Part shown: positions 16,747 to 26,856 of the stretch, one piece after another
How positions within the stretch are numbered: position 1 is the first letter of the stretch
How the letters are laid out: the number at the start of each line of letters is the position of its first letter
Assembly: GCA_963922415.1 (NCBI GenBank)
Contig: CAWUIP010000007.1
Coordinates: 1-64,000, forward strand
DNA from: Aliishimia sp963922415
GTDB lineage: Bacteria > Pseudomonadota > Alphaproteobacteria > Rhodobacterales > Rhodobacteraceae
Direction of reading: 5' to 3'
Length of the DNA stretch: 64,000 bases
Made by a program: the position numbers and the translations under genes
The notes under the pieces: generated by a model
Seen by the model: only the letters and a program-made list of their open reading frames with translations
Databases searched by the model: none
What the model was told of the DNA's origin: nothing

Positions 16747-17616
16747 CTATTTCATCGTGAAATCTTCCAGATCTTTCAGGTCTGGAATAACGTCCGCAGT
16801 CCCGCGTCGCGTAACCATGATCGCGGCAGCGCGTGTGGCGGTTTGGAGAGCTTGCTTCATCGGCAAGCTCCGATCCAAGCAAGCTAAAACATAGCCTGCA
16901 AAGGTATCGCCTGCGCCTGTTGTATCCACGGGCTCCACCGCAACCGCCGGAATATGCGTACTTTCGCCCTTAGTGTACCACGTCGCACCTGCTGAGCCCT
17001 CGGTCACGATCACGTCGGAAATACCTAAGTTTTGTGGGGCAGTGCCCAATGCCTTCGCCAATTGCTGGGCTTCGATCTGATTGAGGACTAAGAGATCCAA
17101 GTACGGCACAACGGTTCGCACGGCGTCGGCGTCAAACGGCGCGGCAACGTAGGCCACGTGCAGCCCAAGCTGCTTGGCGAGTTTTGCGCCTTGCACTTGC
17201 TGGTTCGTCTCATTCTGCGTGACAAACCAATCTCCAGACGACGCCTGGGTCAGCGCGTGCGAGACCGCATCTTCGTCAAGTTCAGCGTTTGCGCCGGGCA
17301 GAAGGATGATCGTGTTTTCACCTTTTGCATCCGTTGCGATGATGGCATGGCCTGTGACGGTCGCACCTGTCGAGATAAATCGCGTATCGACCCCGTATTC
17401 CAACAACTGCTGTTTGGCCCAAGTTCCTTCTGCACCCACGCGGCCAATGTGACAAACATGCGCCGCCGCACGCGACGCTGCGACGGAAATGTTGGCGCCC
17501 TTACCGCCAAGTCCGCGCGTGTGAGATGCACAAGCCAAAGTTTCCCCTGGCGCTGGAAGATGTGACACGGAGTAGAAATAATCGGCGTTGATAGAGCCTA
17601 AATTCCAAACAGTCAT
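16747..17616 (-). CDS. PfkB-family (ribokinase-like) sugar kinase
   Basis: A 289-residue carbohydrate or nucleoside kinase. PfkB signature 1 is seen in 'RGLGGKGANISVAASRA', and signature 2 with the catalytic base in Asp-Thr-Thr-Gly-Ala-Gly-Asp-Thr-Phe. Ribokinase-like features suggest phosphorylation of a free sugar such as ribose, but the substrate is not certain. The start codon shares one base with the malic enzyme stop (TGATG at 17614-17618), so translation is probably coupled. It is convergent with msrA (4 bp between stops). Confidence 0.88.
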   Translation of the reverse strand: MTVWNLGSINADYFYSVSHLPAPGETLACASHTRGLGGKGANISVAASRAAAHVCHIGRVGAEGTWAKQQLLEYGVDTRFISTGATVTGHAIIATDAKGENTIILLPGANAELDEDAVSHALTQASSGDWFVTQNETNQQVQGAKLAKQLGLHVAYVAAPFDADAVRTVVPYLDLLVLNQIEAQQLAKALGTAPQNLGISDVIVTEGSAGATWYTKGESTHIPAVAVEPVDTTGAGDTFAGYVLACLDRSLPMKQALQTATRAAAIMVTRRGTADVIPDLKDLEDFTMK

Positions 17617-19871
17617 CAGCCCACCTTACAGGCGGCAAGGATCGCCATGTTTAAAATGTCATTGGCTGTATGCGTGGTCGAACAGACTTGAATGGATTCA
17701 TCAACACCACTCAAAATCGGCCCAATGACCGTCGCGCTTGCCATTTCTTGCATCAGTTTGACAGAGATACTCGCCGAATGTCGCGCGGGCACGACCAGGA
17801 TGTTTGCCGGGCCCGTCAGGCGCGAAAACGGATAGGCTTGCTGGGCAACCGAGTTCAATGCCACATCAACCGTCATTTCGCCTTCATACTCAAAGTCGAC
17901 GCCACGCCGATCTAGGACTTTGGGCGCCAGATGCATCTTTTCGGCCCGTTCGGAAACAGGATAGCCAAAGGTAGAGAAGCTGACGAAAGCAACGCGTGGC
18001 TCCATGCCTAAGTTGCGGGCCACGGTTGATGCCCGTTCAGCAATCGTGGCCAGGTCTTCTTCATTGGGCCACTCGTGCACCAAAGTGTCCGCTATCAGAA
18101 TGATACGGCCCTTGTGCAAGACTGCTGTTATCCCTGCAGCGCCGTGTTCTGCATCCGCGTCGAACACATGGTTTATCTGATCCAAGACAAACGCAGATTT
18201 ACGCGTCGCACCCGTGACCAAGCCGTCGCCATGCTTATGTGCCAACATCAGCGCAGAGAAGACATGCCGATCACGGGCCGCCAAACGATGGATGTCCTTT
18301 TGATCGAAGCCTTTGCGTTGGAGACGGTCATACAGGAACGACTTGTAAGTCTCTAAATGGGGCGTATTCGCAGCATTTACGATTTCCAGCTCGCGCATTG
18401 CATCGCCAAGGCCCGCTTCTTCCAGTTTTTCCTTCACGTCCGCTGCGCGCCCGACCACAAGTGCTTTACCGAGGCCAGACCGTTGATACATGACAGCCGC
18501 ACGCAGCGTGCGCGGGTCATCGCCTTCTGCAAAAATCATGCGGGCTTGGTTGGCACGTGCCCGTGCATTGATGCCCCGCAGAATGCTCGCCGTTGGGTCC
18601 ATTCGGCTCTTCAGGCTGACTTCATAAGCGTCCATGTCGATGATCGGACGCCGCGCCGCGCCAGTATCCATACCAGCCTTTGCGACGGCCGTCGGGATAC
18701 GGTGAATGAGACGCGGGTCAAACGGCGTAGGAATAATGTAGTCCCTACCAAAGGAAAGATTGCGACCATACGCCAATGCGACTTCGTCTGGAACGTCTTC
18801 GCGCGCCAGTTCCGCTAAGGCGTGTGCACACGCAATTTTCATCTCATCGTTGATGGCGCGTGCATGGATGTCGAGCGCACCACGGAAAAGATACGGAAAC
18901 CCAAGCACGTTATTGACTTGGTTGGGGTAATCACTGCGGCCCGTGGCGACGATAGCATCAACGCGCACCTCATGCGCCTCTTCCGGTGTAATCTCGGGGT
19001 CTGGATTCGCCATCGCAAAGATGACAGGGTTATCCGCCATGCGCGCGACCATGTCAGGCGTCACAGCACCTTTGACAGACACGCCCAAAAACACATCCGC
19101 GCCATCCATCGCTTCATCAAGACTTCGCATTTCAGTTTGGACAGCATGCGCAGATTTCCACTGGTTCATGCCTTCGGTACGGCCCTGATAAATGACGCCC
19201 TTCGTATCACACACGATGCAATTGTCATGCCGCGCGCCCATCGCCTTTAGCAGTTCAATACAGGCAATTCCCGCAGCGCCCGCGCCATTCAGAACAATCT
19301 TTACATCTTCGATTTTCTTGCCGGAAATGTGGAGCGCATTGATGAGCCCCGCCGCGCAGATCACAGCCGTCCCATGTTGGTCGTCATGAAAGACGGGTAT
19401 GTCCATTTCCTCTTTCAGACGTTGTTCGATGATAAAGCATTCAGGGGCTTTGATATCTTCGAGGTTGATACCGCCAAAGGTTGGGCCCATCAGTTTAACC
19501 GCCTGGCAAAACGCATCAGCGTCCTCAGTGTCCAACTCGATATCGATGGAATTCACATCAGCGAAGCGTTTGAACAGAACGGCCTTACCTTCCATCACGG
19601 GCTTGCTGCCCAGCGCACCAAGATTGCCAAGCCCCAAGACAGCGGTGCCATTGGACACAACCGCAACCAGATTGCCTTTGTTTGTGTAGTCGTAGGCAGT
19701 TGCCGGCGACTCCGCGATGGCAAGGCAAGGAACGGCGACGCCAGGCGAATACGCTAGGCTGAGATCGCGCTGCGTTGTCATTGGAACGCTTGCCTGCACC
19801 TCCCACTTGCCCGGTGTCGGGTCGAGGTGAAAGGCCAATGCCTCTTCGTCCGTGATGCGTGTTTTTGACAT
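17616..19871 (-). CDS. maeB: NADP-type malic enzyme with C-terminal phosphotransacetylase-like domain
   Basis: A 751-residue fusion typical of proteobacterial MaeB: residues about 1-430 are malic enzyme (malate to pyruvate and CO2) and 430-751 are phosphotransacetylase-like. The malic domain has 'YSPGVAVPC', 'YTNKGNLVAVVSNGTAVLGLGNLG', metal site 'FGGINLEDIKAPECF' and a Rossmann motif in 'VLNGAGAAGIACIELL'. In characterised members the PTA part is regulatory (acetyl-CoA sensing) and lacks transferase activity. It lies upstream of the PfkB kinase with a one-base overlap and is divergent from mutS across 129 bp. Confidence 0.95.
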   Translation of the reverse strand: MSKTRITDEEALAFHLDPTPGKWEVQASVPMTTQRDLSLAYSPGVAVPCLAIAESPATAYDYTNKGNLVAVVSNGTAVLGLGNLGALGSKPVMEGKAVLFKRFADVNSIDIELDTEDADAFCQAVKLMGPTFGGINLEDIKAPECFIIEQRLKEEMDIPVFHDDQHGTAVICAAGLINALHISGKKIEDVKIVLNGAGAAGIACIELLKAMGARHDNCIVCDTKGVIYQGRTEGMNQWKSAHAVQTEMRSLDEAMDGADVFLGVSVKGAVTPDMVARMADNPVIFAMANPDPEITPEEAHEVRVDAIVATGRSDYPNQVNNVLGFPYLFRGALDIHARAINDEMKIACAHALAELAREDVPDEVALAYGRNLSFGRDYIIPTPFDPRLIHRIPTAVAKAGMDTGAARRPIIDMDAYEVSLKSRMDPTASILRGINARARANQARMIFAEGDDPRTLRAAVMYQRSGLGKALVVGRAADVKEKLEEAGLGDAMRELEIVNAANTPHLETYKSFLYDRLQRKGFDQKDIHRLAARDRHVFSALMLAHKHGDGLVTGATRKSAFVLDQINHVFDADAEHGAAGITAVLHKGRIILIADTLVHEWPNEEDLATIAERASTVARNLGMEPRVAFVSFSTFGYPVSERAEKMHLAPKVLDRRGVDFEYEGEMTVDVALNSVAQQAYPFSRLTGPANILVVPARHSASISVKLMQEMASATVIGPILSGVDESIQVCSTTHTANDILNMAILAACKVG

Positions 19872-20000
19872 TGGCTGCCGATCCTCCCGTGGCTGGCCTT
19901 CGTCTTATCAACCCAAATCATCCCGCTCAACCAGCCCAATTGGGGCCTTTTCCGCACGATGCGGTCAAAGTAGGGTTCGCCGACGTCAAAGGGGGAAATC

Positions 20001-22637
20001 ATGACCGTCACGCCCATGATGGCTCAGTATCTAGAGATCAAAGAGGCGCATAAAGACGCGCTTTTATTCTACCGCATGGGTGATTTCTACGAGATGTTTT
20101 TTGACGATGCCGTCGCGGCGGCGACCGCTCTCGACATTGCACTGACAAAACGGGGCAAACACAACGGCGATGACATCCCGATGTGCGGCGTGCCTGTTCA
20201 CGCTGCGGAAGGTTACTTTCTGACGCTCATCCGCAAGGGTTTTCGAGTGGCAGTCTGCGAGCAACTTGAAAGCCCTGCCGAAGCCAAAAAGCGCGGATAC
20301 AAGGCGGTCGTGAAACGTGGTGTGACCCGGATCGTCACGCCGGGGACCTTGACCGAGGACACGCTCCTAGATGCGCGGCGGAATAATTATCTCGCCGCCT
20401 TTGCCGAAATTCGTGACCAAGCAGCATTGGCATGGGCGGATGTTTCCACAGGCGATACATATGTTTTGCGGACCACGTCCGCGCGTCTTGGGGCCGAGCT
20501 TGCCCGTTTGAGACCCGCCGAACTCATCGTGTCAGAGACAAACTATCTAGCATTTCAGCACGTAGAGACTGAATTCGGCATCGCCCTGACTGAACAGAGC
20601 CGCGCCAGCTTTGACAGTCAGGCTGGACAGGACCGTTTGTTAAAAACGTATAAGATCGGCAGTCTCGACGCTTTTGGACAATTTGATCGCGCAGAAGTTG
20701 CCGCACTCGGAGCGCTAATTGCCTATGTAGAGTTGACGCAAAAAGGGAAACTGCCCAATCTCGCTCGCCCCAAGCAAGAGTTGGCACGCGGCACCGTGCA
20801 AATTGATGCAGCAACGCGGCGTAACCTAGAGCTGACACAGTCCATGTCTGGTCGTCGCGGTGGTTCGCTGCTGAGCGTAATTGATGAAACGGCAACTGCA
20901 GCCGGGGCGCGGCTTTTGGAACGTTACGTTGCATCACCTTCGAGGGATGTTGAGCTGATCCAACAGCGCCAAGCCTGCGTTACGCATCTCTTGAACGAAA
21001 CTGAATTGGCCCACTCCCTCAAAGAGGAACTAAAGTCCACTCCGGATGTCGAACGGGCCTTGTCACGGCTTTCGCTTGAACGTGGTGGACCGCGTGATTT
21101 GGGTGCCGTGCGTCGCGCGTTAGAGGCCGCTTGTCGTGTTGAAGTACTCCTATCAGGCTGGGATACCCTGCCTGAAGTGTTGCATCAGGCGCGTTTGGCG
21201 TTGTCCGGGCAGAGTAAACTTCTGCATATGTTGGAGTCGCATCTGACCGCTGATCTACCGGTGCATGTCCGAGACGGCAATTTCATCGCGATGGGTGTCA
21301 ATGAAACCCTGGATGAGGCACGGACGTTGAGGGATCAAGGTCGCCAAGTTATTGCGAGCTTGCAAGAGCGATATCAGTCTCTAACCTCCGTGAACTCACT
21401 AAAGGTCAAGCACAATAACGTGCTGGGGTACTTCGTGGAAACGCCGGCAACACATGCGAAAGCGATGATGGCCGAACCACTTTCCGCCACTTTCATCCAC
21501 CGGCAGACAACCGCAAATCAAGTTCGCTTCACAACAACAGAACTGTCCGATCTGGAACGAAAAATTCTGGCCGCAGGCGATGAAGCTTTGCGCATTGAAC
21601 GCGACATCTTCGAAACCCTGCGTCAGTCCGTCCTAGAGACAACTGCAGCGTTACAACATGTCAGCATGGCCTTGGCAGAAGTCGACGTGCTCGTCGCCTT
21701 TGCCCAACGCGCGATGCGCGAAGACTGGGTGGCACCGAAACTTGACGACAGCCGCGCATTTCAGATTGTGGAGGGGCGCCACCCTGTGGTGGAAGCCGCG
21801 TTGAAATCAGGCTCAAACAACGCTTTTGTGGCCAATTCTGTCGATCTTTCAGCCGAAGGAGAAACCGCAGCGATCTGGCTTCTGACTGGCCCCAACATGT
21901 CCGGTAAGTCCACGTTCCTTCGCCAGAACGCGCTGATTGCCATATTGGCGCAGATCGGAAGCTATGTTCCAGCCCGCGCTGCGCACATTGGCTGTGTCAG
22001 TCAAATTTTTTCCCGGGTTGGGGCGTCCGATGACCTGGCGCGCGGACGATCAACTTTCATGGTCGAGATGGTTGAAACCGCAGCGATCCTAAATCAATCC
22101 GACGATCGCGCATTGGTTATTCTTGATGAAATTGGCCGCGGGACAGCCACCTATGACGGCTTGTCAATTGCGTGGGCCGCCCTGGAATATCTTCATGATA
22201 TCAATCGGTGCCGGGCGTTGTTCGCAACACACTACCATGAAATGACCGGCCTCGCGGCGCGCTTGGACGGTTTGCAAAACGCGACCATCGCAGTCAAGGA
22301 ATGGGATGGCGACGTCGTTTTCCTACACGAAGTCCGGGAAGGATCGGCGGATCGCTCTTATGGGGTGCAAGTCGCAAAACTGGCGGGCTTGCCAGACGAC
22401 GTCATCGCGCGCGCACGCATGATCCTCGATAAGCTGGAGAAAGGCAGCCGTGAAGATGCGCGCAGTCCCAGCGCGATCATTGATGACTTACCACTTTTTG
22501 CCGCCGCGCCCCCAGAACCAACCATGCCACCAGAAAGCTCGCCAGTTCTAGATCTGTTGGATGACATCCAACCGGACGAACTCAGCCCGCGCCAAGCGCT
22601 TGATCTGATGTATCGGCTTAAGGCCGCACGGGGTTAG
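20001..22637 (+). CDS. mutS: DNA mismatch repair protein MutS
   Basis: An 878-residue mismatch-recognition ATPase. The N-terminal mismatch-binding domain has Phe-Tyr-Glu in 'YRMGDFYEMFFDDA', the Phe that stacks on mispaired bases. The C-terminal ATPase has Walker A Gly-Pro-Asn-Met-Ser-Gly-Lys-Ser-Thr, then 'DDLARGRSTFMVEM', Walker B 'LVILDEIGRGTATYDG' and the His of 'FATHYHEMTGL'. The extreme C-terminus is 'DLMYRLK'. Length is normal. AAGGGGGAAA precedes the ATG. It is convergent with grpE, overlapping by 4 bp. Confidence 0.98.
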   Translation: MTVTPMMAQYLEIKEAHKDALLFYRMGDFYEMFFDDAVAAATALDIALTKRGKHNGDDIPMCGVPVHAAEGYFLTLIRKGFRVAVCEQLESPAEAKKRGYKAVVKRGVTRIVTPGTLTEDTLLDARRNNYLAAFAEIRDQAALAWADVSTGDTYVLRTTSARLGAELARLRPAELIVSETNYLAFQHVETEFGIALTEQSRASFDSQAGQDRLLKTYKIGSLDAFGQFDRAEVAALGALIAYVELTQKGKLPNLARPKQELARGTVQIDAATRRNLELTQSMSGRRGGSLLSVIDETATAAGARLLERYVASPSRDVELIQQRQACVTHLLNETELAHSLKEELKSTPDVERALSRLSLERGGPRDLGAVRRALEAACRVEVLLSGWDTLPEVLHQARLALSGQSKLLHMLESHLTADLPVHVRDGNFIAMGVNETLDEARTLRDQGRQVIASLQERYQSLTSVNSLKVKHNNVLGYFVETPATHAKAMMAEPLSATFIHRQTTANQVRFTTTELSDLERKILAAGDEALRIERDIFETLRQSVLETTAALQHVSMALAEVDVLVAFAQRAMREDWVAPKLDDSRAFQIVEGRHPVVEAALKSGSNNAFVANSVDLSAEGETAAIWLLTGPNMSGKSTFLRQNALIAILAQIGSYVPARAAHIGCVSQIFSRVGASDDLARGRSTFMVEMVETAAILNQSDDRALVILDEIGRGTATYDGLSIAWAALEYLHDINRCRALFATHYHEMTGLAARLDGLQNATIAVKEWDGDVVFLHEVREGSADRSYGVQVAKLAGLPDDVIARARMILDKLEKGSREDARSPSAIIDDLPLFAAAPPEPTMPPESSPVLDLLDDIQPDELSPRQALDLMYRLKAARG

Positions 22638-23200
22638 GCGGACGGCATAGACGACACGCCAACTTGCGCCGGGCGCAGCAAACGGTCGTGCAGCATGAAC
22701 CCTTCGGCTGCGACATCAATGATATCTCCCGCCTTTGTGCCCGGCACCGGCGCTTCAAACATCGCTTGATGTTGCTGAGGATCGAAGGCGTCACCCGGTT
22801 GCGGAGATATCAGGGTGATCCCATGCTTGGAAAACACATTCAAAAGTTCACGCATCGTCAACTCGATGCCCTCAATCAGGGCCGCATTGTCGTCAGACTG
22901 CGTTCCGGCCGCCGCCTCAACTGCGCGTTTCATATTATCGTAAACGGGCAGCATATCACGCGCGAGCTTTGATCCTCCGTAGTTCTCGGCCTCTCTTCGG
23001 TCTTTCTCGCTGCGTTTGCGCGCGTTTTCAGCATCTGCCAAAGCCCGCATAAAGCGGTCCTTCAGTTCATCACGCTCGGCACGCAAAGCGTCTATTTCAA
23101 TGGCTTCGTCATCGATCTCTTCTGACAATGCCATCGCTTCTTCTTCGGCCGCAGCGAGAATATCGTCCAAAAAGTCGTCGTCTTTCTTCGGATCCGCCAT
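22634..23200 (-). CDS. grpE: Nucleotide exchange factor GrpE
   Basis: A 188-residue co-chaperone that releases ADP from DnaK. It has the acidic, helical N-terminal half (long coiled coil, about 15-85, including 'RALADAENARKRSEKDR') and the C-terminal beta-wing with the family signature region near 'AMFEAPVPGTKAGDIIDVAAEGFMLHDRLLRPAQVGVS'. It lies 9 bp downstream of hrcA in the same direction, a standard hrcA-grpE heat-shock arrangement. dnaK and dnaJ are not in the window. Confidence 0.96.
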   Translation of the reverse strand: MADPKKDDDFLDDILAAAEEEAMALSEEIDDEAIEIDALRAERDELKDRFMRALADAENARKRSEKDRREAENYGGSKLARDMLPVYDNMKRAVEAAAGTQSDDNAALIEGIELTMRELLNVFSKHGITLISPQPGDAFDPQQHQAMFEAPVPGTKAGDIIDVAAEGFMLHDRLLRPAQVGVSSMPSA

Positions 23201-23209
23201 GACACCTCT

Positions 23210-24271
23210 CTAACTTCGATCAGACAGCATCTTCCCGACCAACTGCGCTGTGTAGTCAACAATTGGGACGATGCGCCCATAATTCAAACGAGTGGGCCCG
23301 ATCACACCAACAGCGCCCACAACCTTACGGTCCGCGTTCATATATGGGGAAACGACCAAAGAGGAACCCGAAAGTGAGAAAAGTTTGTTCTCAGACCCAA
23401 TAAAAATTCGTACGCCGTCACCAGCCTCGGCCAAGTCCAAAAACTCGGCGATATCACGCTTGCGTTCCAGGTCATCAAAGAGGACGCGAACACGCTCTAG
23501 TTCCTCGCCTTGTTCCTCGGACAAAAGGTTGGATCGTCCCCGCACAATCAGTCGTTCAGCTTGGTGATCATGCGTGCTCCACACCGCCAAACCATCTTCG
23601 ACCAAAGCCCCGGCAAGCGCGTCCAACTCTTGTCGGCGGCTGGCGATCTGGGTTTCGACAATCGTGCGGGCATCAGCCAGCGTGCGCCCTTCTATGAGGG
23701 CGTTCAAAAAGTTCGCAGCCTCGCGCATCGAGCTTGGCGTTTGCCCCAAAGGCGGCGTGAAGAGCCGGTTTTCAACCTGGCCATCTGCAAACACCAAAAC
23801 CACCAGCGCGCGATCTTGGGCCAAGGGCACGAATTCTATGTGTTTGATGGGCGCCTCTTGCTTGGGCGCCAGCACCAGCGACGCGCCATTTGTAACCCCA
23901 GAGAGGGCCGATCCTACCCGATCGAGAAGTGATGCAATATCCGTGTTTTCATCACCCAAGGTGGCTTCGATCTTTTCGCGGTCGCGTGTTTCAGGGATGC
24001 CAATCTCCAATATCCCGTCGACAAACATGCGCAGCCCAAGCTGCGTCGGCACCCGGCCCGCACTGACATGCGGGCTATCGAGCAGACCAAGATACTCAAG
24101 ATCCTGCATCACATTGCGGATCGTAGCGGCAGACAGGCTTTCACTGAATTCCCGGCTGAGCGTACGCGAGCCAACAGGGTCGCCGTTGTCTAGATAACTT
24201 TCCACAACACGCCGGAACACTTCGCGCGACCGGTCGTTTAGCTGATCTAGAATATTAGGGGTATCGCTCAT
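23210..24271 (-). CDS. hrcA: Heat-inducible transcription repressor HrcA
   Basis: A 353-residue repressor of class I heat-shock genes. The winged-helix N-terminus includes 'GDPVGSRTLSREFSESLSAATIRNVMQDLEYLGLLDSPHVSAGRVPT', a strong HrcA signature, followed by the dimerisation/GAF-like region. No CIRCE operator (TTAGCACTC-N9-GAGTGCTAA) is visible before hrcA in this window, so its targets must lie elsewhere. On the minus strand a promoter-like TTGACC, 16-nt spacer, TTTACT precedes the gene. It is divergent from rph and followed by grpE. Confidence 0.96.
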   Translation of the reverse strand: MSDTPNILDQLNDRSREVFRRVVESYLDNGDPVGSRTLSREFSESLSAATIRNVMQDLEYLGLLDSPHVSAGRVPTQLGLRMFVDGILEIGIPETRDREKIEATLGDENTDIASLLDRVGSALSGVTNGASLVLAPKQEAPIKHIEFVPLAQDRALVVLVFADGQVENRLFTPPLGQTPSSMREAANFLNALIEGRTLADARTIVETQIASRRQELDALAGALVEDGLAVWSTHDHQAERLIVRGRSNLLSEEQGEELERVRVLFDDLERKRDIAEFLDLAEAGDGVRIFIGSENKLFSLSGSSLVVSPYMNADRKVVGAVGVIGPTRLNYGRIVPIVDYTAQLVGKMLSDRS

Positions 24272-24387
24272 GCCTGACCCTGAAGCCGTATCTGAAGTAA
24301 AGGGATTTTCCGTGAAAGGTCAATCAGGGTTGCATGCAGGATAATCCAAAGGCTATCTGCCCAAGCAGGGGCACGAAAGGAAGCAAA

Positions 24388-25101
24388 ATGCGACCATCCG
24401 GACGCGCCGTCGCAGACATGCGGCAGGTGTCAATTGAGACAGAATTCACCAAACATGCGGAAGGCGCTTGCCTTATTAAGATGGGGGATACGCATGTACT
24501 GTGCACAGCGACCATCGAAGATCGTGTTCCACCTTTCATCAAGGGAACGGGCCTGGGTTGGGTGACTGCGGAATACGGGATGCTGCCACGTGCGACAAAT
24601 ACGCGGATGCGACGGGAAGCAGCGGCCGGCAAGCAAGGCGGGCGGACGGTAGAGATCCAGCGATTGATTGGACGATCGTTGCGTGCCGGCGTGGACCGTG
24701 TCGCGTTGGGTGAGCGCCAGATTACGGTGGATTGTGACGTCATCCAAGCCGATGGCGGCACACGGTGCGCTTCCATCACCGGCGGCTGGGTGGCGCTTCG
24801 ACTGGCGGCCAACAAGCTTTTGACCGCTGGCGATGTGCTGTCGGATCCGATACTCGACAACGTGGCCGCCGTGAGTTGTGGCATCTTTGCGGGCCAACCC
24901 GTTTTGGATCTTGATTACCCCGAGGACAGCGAAGCCGGGGTGGATGGAAACTTTGTTATGACGGGCGGCGGCAAGATGATCGAAGTCCAAATGTCTGCGG
25001 AAGGCGCCACGTACAGCCGAGATCAGATGAACGTTCTGTTGGACCTAGCGGAAAAAGGCGTCTCTGAGCTGGTGGCCGCTCAGAATGCCGCCGTGGCATG
25101 A
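24388..25101 (+). CDS. rph: Ribonuclease PH
   Basis: A 237-residue phosphorolytic 3'-5' exoribonuclease that trims tRNA 3' ends. The start is ATG 24388 (MRPSGR), with AAAGGAAG upstream; family members begin with this Arg-Pro-x-Gly-Arg. Motifs include 'GDTHVLCTATIEDRVPPF', 'AEYGMLPRAT' and 'DCDVIQADGGTRCASITGG'. It is the first gene of rph-rdgB-hemW, with its stop overlapping the rdgB start (ATGA, 25098-25101). Confidence 0.97.
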   Translation: MRPSGRAVADMRQVSIETEFTKHAEGACLIKMGDTHVLCTATIEDRVPPFIKGTGLGWVTAEYGMLPRATNTRMRREAAAGKQGGRTVEIQRLIGRSLRAGVDRVALGERQITVDCDVIQADGGTRCASITGGWVALRLAANKLLTAGDVLSDPILDNVAAVSCGIFAGQPVLDLDYPEDSEAGVDGNFVMTGGGKMIEVQMSAEGATYSRDQMNVLLDLAEKGVSELVAAQNAAVA

Positions 25102-25709
25102 CCCGCAAGTTTTCGGACAAGACGCTTTTGGTGGCGACGCATAACGTTGGAAAACTTGACGAAATGCGCAGCATCTTTTCCAAGCTGGGGATTTCCATCA
25201 CCGGCGCTGCAGATCATGGCTTACCGGAACCCGAAGAAACGGAAACAACCTTTGTTGGAAACGCCCGGATAAAGGCCCATGCCGCAAGTCAAGCGACGGG
25301 TCTGCCAGCATTGGCGGATGACAGCGGCCTAGAGGTTGATGCGTTGGACGGCGCGCCCGGCGTGTATACTGCTGATTGGGCGGAAACACCGTATGGGCGA
25401 GACTTTGATCTTGCGATGCAGAAGACGCAAAGGCTTTTGGTCGAAAAATCTGCAGCGCAACCGTGGACTGGCAGATTTCGCGCAACTTTGGTTTTGGCTT
25501 GGCCGGATGGTCATGACGAGGTCTTTGAAGGCACGTCAGAGGGACATCTTGTTTGGCCAACGCGCGGAGCTCACGGCCACGGATATGATCCTATGTTTGT
25601 TCCGGATGGCTACGACGTGACTTTTGCGGAGATGGAGTGGTCCGAAAAGAATGCAATAAGCCACCGTGCGCGCGCCGTTGCAGCTTTGGTTGATGGCATC
25701 TTCAACTGA
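25098..25709 (+). CDS. rdgB: XTP/dITP diphosphatase (HAM1/RdgB family)
   Basis: A 203-residue housekeeping enzyme that hydrolyses ITP, dITP and XTP to keep deaminated purines out of nucleic acid. Motifs: 'LLVATHNVGKLDEM' (the Ser/Thr-x-Asn-x2-Lys substrate site), 'FVGNARIKAHAAS', 'ALADDSGLEVDALDGAPGVY' and the C-terminal 'GYDPMFVPDG ... SHRARA'. It is coupled to rph by a 4-bp overlap and overlapped at its 3' end by the hemW start (17 bp). Confidence 0.97.
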   Translation: MTRKFSDKTLLVATHNVGKLDEMRSIFSKLGISITGAADHGLPEPEETETTFVGNARIKAHAASQATGLPALADDSGLEVDALDGAPGVYTADWAETPYGRDFDLAMQKTQRLLVEKSAAQPWTGRFRATLVLAWPDGHDEVFEGTSEGHLVWPTRGAHGHGYDPMFVPDGYDVTFAEMEWSEKNAISHRARAVAALVDGIFN

Positions 25710-26856
25710 GTCATCCAGGCAGGTTGGTATCTACCTGCATTGGCCATTTTGCGAGGCAAAGTGTCCATACTGCGATTTCAACTCACACGTCGTCGCATCA
25801 ATAGATCAAGACGAATGGAAACGCGCTTATCTCAAGGAACTCAGCCGGTACCGGGACCTTTTTCCAGAGGCCGTGATAAAAACCATCTACATTGGTGGCG
25901 GAACACCAAGTCTTATGGAACCTGCGACAGTTGCCGAGATTTTGGATAAGATCTCTTCCTATTGGCGGACGACAAACACGGTTGAAATTACGTTAGAAGC
26001 CAATCCAAGTTCTGTCGAAGCTGGGAAGTTCAAAGCGTACCGTGCAGGCGGTGTGAACCGGGTATCGCTGGGTGTCCAGGCCTTAAACGATAGAAGCCTA
26101 AAGCAGCTTGGGCGTTTGCACTCGGCGCGCGAAGCCCGCGCCGCCTTGGAAATCGCCCAATCTACGTTCGATAGGGCGAGCTTTGATTTAATCTACGCAC
26201 GTCAAGATCAATCCATGACCGAATGGCAGAACGAGCTGAAGACGGCGTTGAGCTTTGGCTTTGAGCATCTGTCGCTGTACCAATTGACCGTCGAAGACGG
26301 CACCGCATTTGGTGACCGGTGGCGGCGGGGTAAGCTCCTTGGTCTTCCCGATGACGACTTATCAGCAGATATGTTTGATGAAACTGTTCGACTGTGTGCT
26401 GACGTAGGGCTTGAACAGTACGAAGTTTCTAACTTTGCCGTGCCTGGGCAGGAGTCCATCCACAACAGTATATACTGGTCCGGCGAGCCGTACTTTGGCA
26501 TTGGCCCGGGCGCACATGGGCGTGTTTGGAACAGCGACGGCGCCAGAATTGCGACCACAACTTATTTGGCGCCTAGAAGATGGCTTGATGCTGTGTCGCA
26601 AGGCCGGGGAGAGGATAGCTGGGCCGCTCTTTCAGCAGAGGAGCAAGGCTCGGAATACTTACTCATGGGATTGCGTACGGCAAAAGGTATTTCGCGTTCG
26701 CGGTATGAAACCATCAGCGGTTTACGCCTGGACCAGTCCAAACTAGATGACCTGTCTGATTTGGGTATTCTTATGGTCAATGATGGTCAAATAACTGTTA
26801 GAAAACAATATGTTAAGGTTCTAAACTCAGTTATTTCCCGACTGTATGACGCCTAG
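25693..26856 (+). CDS. hemW: Radical SAM heme chaperone HemW
   Basis: A 387-residue radical SAM protein of the HemN-like HemW group, a heme chaperone rather than a coproporphyrinogen oxidase. The cluster motif is Cys-Glu-Ala-Lys-Cys-Pro-Tyr-Cys in 'YLHWPFCEAKCPYCDFNSH', followed by 'IGGGTPSLM', 'EANPSS' and 'NRVSLGVQALND'. The extra N-terminal cysteine of true HemN is absent. Start ATG 25693 (MASSTESSR) lies within the rdgB end; an upstream ATG at 25666 is less likely. It is convergent with parB (4-bp overlap). Confidence 0.93.
   Translation: MASSTESSRQVGIYLHWPFCEAKCPYCDFNSHVVASIDQDEWKRAYLKELSRYRDLFPEAVIKTIYIGGGTPSLMEPATVAEILDKISSYWRTTNTVEITLEANPSSVEAGKFKAYRAGGVNRVSLGVQALNDRSLKQLGRLHSAREARAALEIAQSTFDRASFDLIYARQDQSMTEWQNELKTALSFGFEHLSLYQLTVEDGTAFGDRWRRGKLLGLPDDDLSADMFDETVRLCADVGLEQYEVSNFAVPGQESIHNSIYWSGEPYFGIGPGAHGRVWNSDGARIATTTYLAPRRWLDAVSQGRGEDSWAALSAEEQGSEYLLMGLRTAKGISRSRYETISGLRLDQSKLDDLSDLGILMVNDGQITVRKQYVKVLNSVISRLYDA

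Noticed and set aside
24272..24387. CIRCE operator in front of hrcA
   Set aside because: No TTAGCACTC-N9-GAGTGCTAA or close variant was found in the divergent hrcA/rph gap.
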